From NCBI GenBank assembly GCA_033030425.1, contig JAUFSD010000010.1, positions 1,488,001-1,552,000 of the forward strand: 64,000 nucleotides of DNA, in the 5' to 3' direction. This DNA comes from Verpa conica (taxonomy: Eukaryota; Ascomycota; Pezizomycetes; Pezizales; Morchellaceae). Position 1 is the stretch's first letter. The number at the start of each line of letters is the position of its first letter. The notes under the pieces were generated by a model that made no database searches, had not been told where the DNA came from, and saw nothing but the letters and a program-made list of their open reading frames with translations. Below are positions 10,137-20,999 of the stretch, piece after piece. The position numbers and the translations under genes were made by a program.

Positions 10137-13091
10137 TGGACTGATTGGATTTGGATTTTGGATTCTTTTACTTTTCGACTTTTGTGTGTGTGTGGCGTGA
10201 GATTTTTTTTCTTTACTTTATTGTCCGTATATTTTTTTTCCTTCGGAGGTTCCGTGGGCTTGTTTGTTTCTTCTTTTCATTCCTTTATTTCCACTTGACT
10301 GTGTAGGTCCCTTTCTTTTTTTTCTCTCGTCCTGCTTGTTACCCATTGATTCTACAAACGGAGGAATAGAGGTTGTGGGGTGTATGTGTAAGCGGGGTAC
10401 AGTGTGGTATGCGGTATGTGTGTGTGGTTGGTAATTAGGTACTACTAGAACTAAAAGAAATATATCAAGACAGGTGGGAGGAGGGGGAGTTGGGATGAAT
10501 GTGATGTGACTTTTATTTTAGGTGTGATCATGCTTGGTCACTCGATTGTGCCAAGACTGGTGTTTTATAAGACGACTATTTGTGTATAGGGTCTAGGTGG
10601 ATTAATGTGATTGTGTGCCTAGGATCTGATAATAGGGTGTTTTGTTACCAGGGTGAGGTTGTGTAATTAGTAGGTGAAATATATGTAACTAATCCAATAT
10701 TTATTTATTGTAATACTACAGCTAGCTGAGGCTCTATATAAGAATCAAGGGTTATTTTATGAACTCCCGGACTCGAGGTACGTAGGTTGAAGATACGCGC
10801 CTTCTATATCCTGTGTCTTGGCGTGGTAAACATACTCTGCAGTTTCCTTATTGCGAGTGATATGTGGTGATATAAATTCAATATACCCTTATGCCCCCTT
10901 AGTATTCTAGCAGTCGTAAATAGATTATAGACTAGCCTACTGGAATGTAAGTCCGGTTTCTCTATCGCTTACAGAGTGAAGGTATTCCCGACGGTGATGG
11001 TGCTATAATAAAAATACAAAATATAAAACATAAAAGTCTTGATTTCTGTTCATGCAGAAGGATGTAGATCATATACTAATTCAATATCTTAACAGGGAGG
11101 TATATTTGATTCCAGCGAACAAGAGTCTCTAGCTCTTGAATCATCAGGTGGTATGTAGAATAGCCCTTTTTTCGCAACCCCGCTTTATATACACGAGAGC
11201 TGAACTCTAGAAGGGCAGTTTGGTCTTTATGCGCTAACTTGCATCGAGGTCAATGCTGAGATCGATACGAAGCTGTAGCACTTCTTGTACGCCTACCCGG
11301 TATATATGCACTTTTCTTTCCCCCCTCATCCTCGTGAAGAATCTGAGTATGTAACTGGGGGATTGAATAAAGGATGTGAGAAAATACCTTGTATGTTTAG
11401 GTTTTTTACGCCTACTATACTTGCTGTAGGATAGGGTCTATCGCTTAGGTGCGTGTTATAACTAGGCTTTCGTACCAGGAAGTGGTGTACCCAGACGACA
11501 GACTTTATCTCACTTAGGCGCGAACTGAACCTACTTACCTTATAACCAACCCCCGATTGATCACGCGGTTATACACACATAGGCGGCGCTTATACGAGAT
11601 TGGAGGAGAGTAAACATCTCAATTGTTTTATAACAATCATTCATTCGTCTAGTGTTGAGGTTTTTTTTTTTCTTGCAGTTTTTTTTCCCCTTGCTTTTTT
11701 GCTTTTTTCGTGTTTTACTTTTTTTTCTCTCTCCCGCGGATTGAGTCGATCATTAGATGAGTTTTTTTTTTTTGCTTTGCTATGACTATGATTATGAACT
11801 GATCTAGCCTCTGAATATTTCATAAAAACTCACGTCCCCTCGAGTCATGGCAATGACTCTTTCGAATCTTGAAGGCATCCCATCCCGATGGATACACATG
11901 ACTTTCCTGTTATGGTGTTCCTGCATGCAGGGATCCACCCTGCACCCCACGCGCATCACCCACGTTGGGCCTCGACTCTAGACTGTTGGCTGGGGAAACA
12001 TCGGGAGGGGGCTGTCTCTTGTTAGAGATGTGTCTTATGTAAGAAGGAGCTGGAACTTTAGGCTAATTGTTAACTGGGAAGAGAAGCGAGATTTTATTGT
12101 GAGCGTTTGTATGGTGAGTAGGACAAGGGCGGTTATCTTCTTTGTATGATGAGGGGAGGGTTTTTTTCCTTGCTCATACCGGTGGTTGGGGATCGCCTCC
12201 GGATATGTCATGTTGGTTTAGGGCGCCATTCAGGTTTGCATAGATTGATCTTCTAGAAAAGACCCCTAGATCTTCAAAGAGGTGTACGCGTCGGTCACAG
12301 TTCTCGCTTGGTATTACGCCACCGGTATTCCTACATCTGGTATGCGGGAGAGTTGGCAGCAGGAGTGGTGTCAAAGAGAGTAGAGAGCACATAATTTCCG
12401 GTACCTTACAACTCATAGAGTGATATATCCGATAGTGGTAATAGGTTTAGAATAGTGCTAATTAGTCAGTGAATTGGAGCGGATTAGATGCTTGGTAAAC
12501 TCAAGAAAAAGGATCTGGAAACAGCAGCTTGTTACAGCTGTTTAGAGCTTTACCTTTGCCTAATCCTTTATACAAGCAACATCCCTCCACAATCTAATAC
12601 TGCTTTGTCTCCTCTAGGGGAAGTATCATTCCCATTGTCCCTTGCTGGACCTCGGTTCTCTGTGTGGCTAAGTGACTTTGCCATTAAGGCAGAGTCACTG
12701 CGCCACATGTGACCAAGACCTGCATGTCTCGCAGATTACCATTGCAACTGTTTATTACTTTCGACTGCATGTAGACCCCTACCGCTCCATTTGTAACTAC
12801 GGCACTTAGTAACGTTCGCGCCCGCAGTCGTTTCCTCCTCACTTTTATTGAGTCCTTTTTCTACCTCCCCCCATCTCCTCTCCCTTTCCTTCCTTCCTCC
12901 CTTCATAATACTCTTCCGGTCACCAATCTACTATTTCTATCACTGCTACCAAGCTCTGTATTCTTCCCAAGAGTTCCCCCGACCGCTAAGGCTACCACTA
13001 AATACGAACGGGGAAAGGTTTACCCTAACAAGCATCAATCAATTTCACGCCCAACAATCTTTAGTCACATAATCCGTGTTCAAGATTAAAA
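10137..13091. other. Spacer, no gene recognised
   Basis: About 3 kb of AT-rich DNA with short T-runs and no supported gene. One TATCACTCG word (reverse orientation) lies at 10854-10862. Frames such as 12488-12712 show no family signature. The segment 12835-12990 is strongly pyrimidine-rich on the + strand and probably belongs to the promoter or leader of the NMN adenylyltransferase gene. Confidence 0.6.
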
Positions 13092-14047
13092 ATGTCGTCC
13101 GTAATGGCACAAACGAGTGGCGATGTTCCCTATAGCTTCCCCGCTGGACGGTTACGACAAGTTCTAAATGACCCCTCAAAAACCCCGCTGGTTGTCGTCG
13201 CTTGCGGTTCTTTCTCCCCTATTACTCACATGCACCTTCGCATGTTCGAGATGGCCGTGGACCACATCAAACAGAACATGAGCGATGTCTATGAAGTCGT
13301 TGGGGGTTACATGAGCCCCGTGAGCGACTCTTACAATAAAGCTGGGTTAGCAAGTGCTACGCATCGGTTTGTGTTCCCCCGCCTCCCCCTCACATCCCGG
13401 TCCGAAGCTTGACTCAATGATCGGATAAATTGATTACTGACCCCCCCGCAACAAATAGTGTTCGGATGTGCGAGCTCGCCTGCGACCAGACCTCCGAATG
13501 GCTAATGGTCGATCCCTGGGAAACAATTCAGGCCAAATACCAACCCACCGCAGTAGTCCTTGACCACATTGACCACGAAATCAACGTTGTTCTCGGGGGA
13601 ATTTCCACTTCTGCACTCACGCCCAATGAGAAGAAGCCCGCGCGTGTGATGCTCTTGGGTGGCTCTGACCTCCTGCAGACTATGTCGCAGCCCGGTGTTT
13701 GGTCTATGCCTGATCTTGACCATATCCTCGGCTCGTACGGGATCTTTGTCATTGAACGCTCGGGGTCGTCGGTTTCGGACGCTTTGGCTCCACTGAGAGA
13801 GTGGAGTGAGGAGCTCGGCAAGGACTGGGTTAGCAATATCCATATCGTGAGACAGCTTATTGCGAACGATATCTCGAGTACGAGGATTAGACAGTTCTTA
13901 AGATGGGGGATGAGTGTGCACTACCTTCTCCCGAACGTCGTCATCGAATACTTGAATGAGCATGGGCTCTACCGCGAAGAGGCGCCGGGTCCAAAGGGTA
14001 AAGAAAGGGCGGATTCACCGGCCGTGGGTGCTTCTAGTACTTCATGA
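13092..14047 (+). CDS. Nicotinamide/nicotinate mononucleotide adenylyltransferase
   Basis: This enzyme joins NMN or nicotinate mononucleotide to the AMP part of ATP to make NAD+ or its deamido form, the last common step of NAD synthesis. Yeast Nma1 and Nma2 are the counterparts. Exons are 13092-13366 and 13459-14047 (intron 92 nt), giving 287 residues. The nucleotidyltransferase signature GSFSPITHMHLRMFE sits at about residues 38-52. The C-terminal ISSTRIR motif at about 229 contributes to ATP binding, and is followed by the usual VHYLLPNVVIEYLNEHGLY ending. The region around the splice site reads SATHR then VRMCELA, which matches the family and supports the junction. A second in-frame ATG five codons on would cost only four residues. 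The C-terminal tail after residue 265 is low-complexity. Confidence 0.94.
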
Positions 14048-16627
14048 ATAATGCGGTTATCGTTCTCTCCCTCATTCTTCAGGTCTCGGAAAAATGTTTC
14101 ACCGTATCCTTGGCGGAATAATCACATGAGAGGGAGAGAAACAAATATTAGCCTAGAGTTGTGTACAAGTTTTCTGGGCCCTTCCTAAAAAATAATCCCT
14201 ACTCTGGTATCCTCCCTTTTTCGAAAGGTTTACTTCACTAGCCCTCCTCACCTCGTCTATGAGGTGTCTTTTTCTCTTGTTGGGGCTAGGTATGATGATT
14301 AAGAGCACTGAATTAAGGTATTTTTTTATGTTTTTTGCTTTGTGGAATGGAGTTTTGTTTTGGGTATATTTGTATCTTATATCTTTATTGTTTTTCTTCA
14401 TGGATGGGTTCATCTCAGGTGCCTTGGAGGGCGGTCCATAGGATAGAGGTCGATGTATGGACAAACATGCCTCCTTTCTTTCAAGCCTTCCCTATACAGG
14501 AGGGCTAGATATCAGATTAGGAGATGAGTTACTTGATATTAGCGGAAAAAGGGCTAGAGATATACGATAGATACCAAATAAAGAACCCACGATCCAGGTT
14601 CAATTATCACATGTGCTTTTTTTCCCTTCTTGGTTATCATACCCGTAGATGCTTCACCGGCTGTCACTCACATCCTTGTGGCACATAGTATGCATACGGA
14701 ACGAAGCGGGAACCTTCACCCCCGGCCCGAAATTATCCTGCATAAGATAGGTACGTATGCCATAGTCTCTCATATGTAGTAGGTAAGCTTTCCCCACATT
14801 TTCCCATTTCCTGGGAGATTGGGAAGACCACAAACGCCACTCGCTGCAGTCCTTTTTAAATATATATATATGGGTATCGATGCAAGTAAGAAGTCTTCCG
14901 GGGATTGAGAATATGTGGCTTACACCGTTTGTGGTGAGACCTTTGGGATTTAGGCTGCATGTATCCTTGTTGTCTTTCAGCTGTGTTGGGAAGTTGAACA
15001 TGGTGTATCACTCGTTTTTTTGTGGGTTAGGAGTCTAACTTCTTATCTCTATTCGCATAGGTGACACTTGATAACAGGTTGCCGGGTCCTTAGCGTGGTC
15101 CCCTAGCGGCCTGTGGTCTACGCTCAACCAAGCTAAAGTCTCTGACACTCCCATCTTCCCACCTCACCTCCCTCACCTCATCCCACCACACTCCACTCCA
15201 CCTCACTACACTCTATCATCAACTTATCTCAAACATACCGCAGCTTCATATGGGCTAGTCAAAGCTGCATTTCCGTAGTCTTGATTATAGGCGGAGTCCC
15301 GGATAAATGGATGACGATTCCAAATTCAGCTCGTTAAAAAAAAAACCCCCCCTACGGTCATTGATTTCAAAAAATAACCCTTCCTTCCCTCCTTCCTCCG
15401 GCATTGAGATACCTATCGCAGCAGATATTACGTTTCCATCTTGGAAAATATACCATTGTAATATTCTGTGCCCGTCCATGGCTCTCTATCACGTACTGTG
15501 ATCAACCACCTAAGTAAAATAACAGGCATAGCCATTACCTACAACTAACTTCATTATAATACACTACTAACATATAGGGGGTTGGGTGGATGCGGTACGG
15601 TAAAGCGAGGCATTAGGATCATTAATAACCTTACATGAAAAAAACACTACCTATTATCACACCCGGGGAAAGACTATTGGATTTTCTTACAGAGGATAGT
15701 ACAGTATCGATTCTATTCCCCGTGCTCCATTCTAAATACGCATACAAGTCCTAACATATAACACCCAAACACACTTTGATTAATCCAAGAAAGGTATATA
15801 TATACCCCTCAAGTCTACTACAAGTTTTAGATAATCTTGTTAACACCCCTAACTACTAGAAAGTTTCCGAGTTCATGAAGAAGGGAAAAAAGGCCCTATA
15901 ACCCCAGGAGACAAGTCACTTCCAAGAAATACAGAAAAGAGATATTTCAGATGCAGCTATGTTGCATTCTTTATTCTTTCGCTACCATAAGTAGCGGAAT
16001 ATTCTTGATATTCTACTTGGCTCGGAAGTAATAGAGGATTTATTCGGGTATACGACCATCATTGCGGGGGAATGAGGTTTTAAGTTCTGGCATTCTCCTG
16101 GTGTCTCAACTAGTATACTTGTATATCATTGTTACTATTGGTGGGAGCGTGATATGTGGAGGTTAGACGTGTCAATGATTTATTGACCATAATTCTATTA
16201 TTATTCGGGAACTGTTATCCCTTTCTATATTACATTCTTGCCTTACTATTTCACGATTTACGAGAAAAATACTAGGCCACATTCATTCGGAAGAGAATAC
16301 CAATTGTGTTTTGTTTCAACATAGTCAATCAGCTAGCATCTGGGGGTAATAATAAGTAGACAATAGGTAGTAAAAGTCTGCTCAAGACCGGTCAAAGAGA
16401 AAGAAAAAAATCAAATAGACCTCCATGCCAGTAGTACCACTCCTACAAAAGAGAATCAAGAGAAACAAAAGTGAGAGAACTCCATAAAGGGCACTAAAAA
16501 AGCAAAAATCCACGGAAAAATAAAACCGAAAGACCTAAAAGAGACCTGCCACAGTAGAAAAGAAAAGAAAGTTCATCACGCTGCCTCTATCCCATTTCTC
16601 TATCCCATCTCGTGCCACTCTACGCCT
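14048..16627. other. Spacer between convergent genes, no gene recognised
   Basis: About 2.6 kb of AT-rich sequence downstream of both flanking genes. It contains one TATCACTCG at 15006-15014, a TA-repeat near 14861-14872 and a short hairpin (CGCTAC, five-base loop, GTAGCG) near 15980. The small frames on either strand lack recognisable domains. Confidence 0.6.
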
Positions 16628-18271
16628 TTAACGGGCGCCCTCACTCTCAACCTCCAAACTCCTCGGTGATACGTCCTCAAACTCCAAATCCCACCTATCA
16701 ACCTCCTTGAACTTCTCCACAACCTCCTTCAGCTTCCTCCGCCCACTCTTACCCCCCATATCCGGAACAACTGTTTCATCCCCGCTACTACTCGGACCTG
16801 CTACATCGACTGCTGAATCTCGACGGCTCCGGTTCCGCGATTTGGTAGGTGAATCGTTCTCTTTCTCCGAGGAGAATGATTTGCGGGTGTAGGTTTTAGA
16901 CACGCGGGTTGAAGAAGGGAGTTTTGGTGCTGTAGAAGTGGCGTTGCGGGATTTTGTTGTAGTCTTCTTCGCCGTTTTAGTTGTTTTAGCAGGCTTAACC
17001 TTCGTAGCGGCCTTCTTTGTACCTGCTCGTCCACTACGGGTGGTTCGGCCGGCTGCAGGACGCGATAACTCATCGCTACTGTCATCCCCGCTCTCCACTG
17101 CATCCTCTGATGTGCTAATGACGTCGTATTCGTCCTTCTCCCCGGCCTTTACGTTCTTCTTCCGTCTCGGTAGTAGGTCACGCAGATCCGCGGTCGTCAT
17201 GAGTCGTACCTTTTCGATGGCCTTTCTCCTCTTGCCCTTTCTGTCGGCTGCTTTTTCAGTTTCGTCTTCGGCATCGCCTTGTCCGGCAACATCGTCATCA
17301 CTATCTACAACTGCGCCAGAGGAGCGTCGTTTGCGCATCTTGACCGGCGTGGCAGCGGGGGAGGACTCGGGTGGCCTCATAGTATCGTCAAATGCAGTGT
17401 TCCTTGGGAGTGTAGGTGGTGTAGGAGTCTTTGGGTCAGAGTAGATTGTGAATCCTTCTTCTTCGTCTACACCAGGGATATAGAACGCCGATGGTCTCCC
17501 ACCCCGCTCCTCTTCCACAGGTACAAACCCACTCTTCCTCCCCCTCTTTGGCGTCGGTGATGCACGGGGGTCAATATTTTCATCATCTACCTCTGACTCA
17601 GTAGGATCGAGGGGTTCAAGGGAGACGGGTTGGAGCTCCCGGAGTCGTGGGCGCTCGGCGGATGTGGGTCGTGGGGGAGGGGAGTAGCCTGCATCGGAGC
17701 TGAATTCGAGGACAATCCGGCGCTTGGTTGCAGTCTGAGGAGGTGGTGTAGATGGAATTGGGGGCGGGGAGGACCGGAATTGAGTTGAGGGAGTGTGGTT
17801 TTCCGCATTGCTGGATGCAGGGACCTGGCTCCCTGGTGTCGAGGGGGGCAGAGGAGATGCCGTAGTGGGGAGAAAGGGTTCAGGCTCCTCTGTGGTTTGT
17901 TCGACCTCTGCTTCAACTACTGGCTCAGACTCCTTTGCGGCGGCGGCGGGTTTACGACGCGTTGTTCGCGGTTTTGGTGTCGGCGCAGTCTCTTCGATTA
18001 TGGTGGTGGGTGCTTTGGAACGCGTCGACCGCTTCGTCACTACAGTTTTTGTATTCGTGGTAGTGGACTTTTTGACAGAAGATGACCTCTTGGAGGGTTC
18101 ATCTGATGATGGCGTTGGTAGTGATAGTGGCCCAGACTCAGTATCGGGGATGTCTTTCGTTCCCGAGCGGGTAGTTCGCGACTTGGCTGCGCTCACTTTA
18201 GCGGTGGTGGGCTTTTTCGCGGTCGCACCTGGAGCCGATGGAGGCTTGACAGTACGGAGTGGTCTCGGCAT
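16628..18271 (-). CDS. Disordered basic nuclear-type protein with KEN box, unidentified
   Basis: A single-exon gene of 547 codons. I do not recognise a named family with certainty. The protein is nearly all low-complexity: Ser/Thr/Pro/Lys/Ala-rich with many SP and TP sites and basic clusters (KRGRK, KMRKRR and RKGKRRK). This suggests a phosphorylated, DNA- or chromatin-associated nuclear protein. A more ordered stretch near residues 350-370 reads VRLMTTADLRDLLPRR. A KEN sequence in SSEKENDSPT (about residue 470) could be an APC/C degron. The last 40 residues look conserved and structured: KLKEVVEKFKEVDRWDLEFE, then acidic to the stop. An ACGCGT (MCB-type) site at 18449-18454 lies 178 bp upstream, and a TTGGCGCG sequence lies near 18735. 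A regulator of cohesion resembling Sororin is one possibility, but that is speculation. Confidence 0.8.
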   Translation of the reverse strand: MPRPLRTVKPPSAPGATAKKPTTAKVSAAKSRTTRSGTKDIPDTESGPLSLPTPSSDEPSKRSSSVKKSTTTNTKTVVTKRSTRSKAPTTIIEETAPTPKPRTTRRKPAAAAKESEPVVEAEVEQTTEEPEPFLPTTASPLPPSTPGSQVPASSNAENHTPSTQFRSSPPPIPSTPPPQTATKRRIVLEFSSDAGYSPPPRPTSAERPRLRELQPVSLEPLDPTESEVDDENIDPRASPTPKRGRKSGFVPVEEERGGRPSAFYIPGVDEEEGFTIYSDPKTPTPPTLPRNTAFDDTMRPPESSPAATPVKMRKRRSSGAVVDSDDDVAGQGDAEDETEKAADRKGKRRKAIEKVRLMTTADLRDLLPRRKKNVKAGEKDEYDVISTSEDAVESGDDSSDELSRPAAGRTTRSGRAGTKKAATKVKPAKTTKTAKKTTTKSRNATSTAPKLPSSTRVSKTYTRKSFSSEKENDSPTKSRNRSRRDSAVDVAGPSSSGDETVVPDMGGKSGRRKLKEVVEKFKEVDRWDLEFEDVSPRSLEVESEGAR

Positions 18272-20999
18272 GATTGTTTGCTAGATTGTTGTATATGGCT
18301 AGGGGTTGGTGTTGTTGAGTGGATATCACGAGGGTGGGTGATGGTGGGTGATGGGTGGTGGATGGTGGAGAAGAGGTGGGCTCTTGTGTGATTGACCAGA
18401 TGTGGAAGATGTGGCCGAAAGAGGAAGAAATGGCTGGGAAGTGACGTGACGCGTTGTTGTGGCCCGTTGGATTAGTCAGGAAGCTTGGCCCTTGGGTGCC
18501 GGGTTCACCAGTGGATCTGCAGGAGGGGAAGGGGAGGGAAGCCAGGGGAAGGGGAGGGAGGGGCAGAGGGGGGCTGCTTGACCCTCTTATAGACCGTGAT
18601 ATCGTTTCAAGTTCTTTCAGTTGTCTGGCAGCCCACACAAACAAGGGCACTTGAAGGGTTTGTTTGACGCTTTCAGTGTTGGCTATTTGCTTAAGTCTCG
18701 CCACTCAACGCCAGAGCCCTACAATAAGGTCAGAGCATTGGCGCGGATCAACGGTGGGAGAAGAAACTGGCGGGAGGCTGTATCCGGCTTACCTTTTTAT
18801 CCAAACATCGAGGAAAACTCCCCCCCCACCCCTCAAGCTATCATTCTCCAAAAAGCAAAAAAAAAACAGTTATCACTGTGTCACATTGTTTTCTGGTCTG
18901 AGCTGCGGGTCACGGGGTGTCAATGATATTATTTCACTTTTATATTTACATGCCGTATATAGAATGAATGTTTGTGGAAATGCGATTTGGGTGTTTATTT
19001 ACGTGTAGATCTATAATCACTATGTTTTTTTTTTTAGAGTCAGGTAAGAATATAGGTATTTGGAGTTGGGGGGGTTTTTGGTTTGTTTTAAGCTACATAC
19101 ATTGTACTCGTAGTCGAATCCTAGACTAGCGAAACAAACAACCTTGACGCTTTAACATTACAAGTATCAAGGGTAATAAAGAACCCGTAACACTAGGGGG
19201 GGGGGGGAGCCTGCTAACCTAACCCACCCTAATCAGCTATTTTTTCTAATCCAAAATGTGGCAGCTTTTGTTTCAGAGAACCCCCTCCTTCCTCGGATTC
19301 ATGGGCCCCCCTTGCATCTAGTAAACCGGGATGGGATGGTGTGGGGTGACTGGTCCGTGTACAATACATGTTTGTGGCAAATAGGATGACTTCATAAGCC
19401 TTCGATTACAGGTGATGTCAGGGCACGGGGAGATCGAGATCACTTGGTCTATCACTATACCTCCAATATAATCAAAATCTTATAGACTAAAAACTGATAG
19501 GTACATACTTCATGTGCCCCGCCATACATTGTTTCATATAAAAATAAAAAAAACTCATAGTGTTAAGGAAACGTGGTTAGCCATATCCCTGGATCTCTAT
19601 TAGACAAAGACTCACATGGTCTAGCCGTGACTACCTAGATGTACTCCTCCAAGGAGTGATAGACCCCATTACCCTTAGCATGAATAAGTAAAAGATTTGC
19701 GACCGAAAACATCTAGTCGGTTCCCCGAGTGATATCATATGAACCTGGAAACTTTGCAACTCAAGGTGTTATTTTAGTTGCCTAAGATAAGTGCCCCATC
19801 CCTGGAGGAGAAATACATGTAATGCTACAAGTTCCAAACTCTAACTCCAAGTGCAACGAACGATCTATAAACCCATATTAACTGATATTCGCAAAGATTA
19901 TTTGATGGTAGAATAGTCGATAATGTACAGCGTTTTAAACCTTCCGAAGAAAAATAGAAGAAAAAAAATAGAAAGAAAACCGAATATACTATGCATAACT
20001 ATCAAACTTGAAAAGAAAAAAAAATATCACGAAAACTCCAAGTTATCCACTCTTAAGTTCTCACTCATCCCTTCCACGCACTATGCATCCTTAACATCTT
20101 CCCCCCTAATGAAGAAAAAAAAAACACAATATGCTGGACTAACTACCGCCCAAATAACATACGGTGTAGCAACAAATACAACCCCACCCAGCTCATGATG
20201 ACTTTAAAGGTAAAAAAAAAGGAAGGAATAAAAGAAAACAAAGCTAATAAACAGAGCAAAAAAATATGCGACTACAACGGTTTTCAAAGTACTAAAAACA
20301 AAGAAAATACCATTCCCTACCATCCAACACCAGGAGCCCAATAGGCTCTTCTCGTCTCTTCCTGCGTAGTCTTGGCCACATTTCTCGCAGGCGATCAATC
20401 CCCGTCTTTCATATCTCGGCCGTCCGTACATCTGTCTGATCCCACCAATCTAAACCCTGGATTTCGCAACACCAAACAGAAATAGCAAAAAAAAAAAAAA
20501 AAATCTCGAATTGACTCAGATAGAGTAAAAACAGTAAAGCGGCAATACCCCCTCCCCCACTAATAAAAAACAGAAGACAGGTCAGAGGGTTTTATAGAAC
20601 GAGAAAGAAATAGGTGGTAACTATAAACTTGTAAATGAAAAAAAAAAACCCGCAATTCGTTCAAACAAAAAAAATTTCACTAAAAACACCTGATCAAGTT
20701 CTCTTACACTATTATTTTCTTGGCTGGCGGGAAAAAAAAGAAAAGAAAAAACCAAACCAAACCACCTTACATCGCATTGCACCACGTGACCACGCTGACA
20801 TTCCTTTTCCCGCCCCACTTTATTTTCACTCGATTCACATTTTCTAGCGTTTTTTCCTTCCCTTCCGCTCACACCCCTCTTTTAATCTGTTATAGGTGTG
20901 TAGAAAATAGTGTCTTGTAACCCCCTATCTTCATGCCTGAGTGACAGCGGGAGCCAAAGGGAATGCGGTGCGAATTCGGGGGAGTTGGGAAAAGGTCTG
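18272..20999. other. Spacer with homopolymers, no gene recognised
   Basis: About 2.7 kb separating two minus-strand genes. The first 500 bases are the likely promoter of the KEN-box gene and are purine-rich on the + strand. The rest is A-rich on the + strand, with many A-runs. It contains one TATCACTCG word (reverse, 19726-19734) and one TACATGTA (19814-19821). No coding sequence is supported. Confidence 0.6.
18449..18454. promoter_or_regulatory. ACGCGT (MCB-type) site upstream of the KEN-box gene
   Basis: ACGCGT is the core of the MluI cell-cycle box bound by MBF-type factors in yeasts. This copy lies 178 bp before the ATG of the minus-strand KEN-box gene. The hexamer occurs several times in the window and is not enriched overall, so the site is only suggestive. 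Confidence 0.3.

Noticed and set aside
17793..18284. Long + strand frames opposite the KEN-box gene
   Set aside because: They are mirror frames caused by the Ser/Thr/Pro-rich codon composition of the minus-strand gene.
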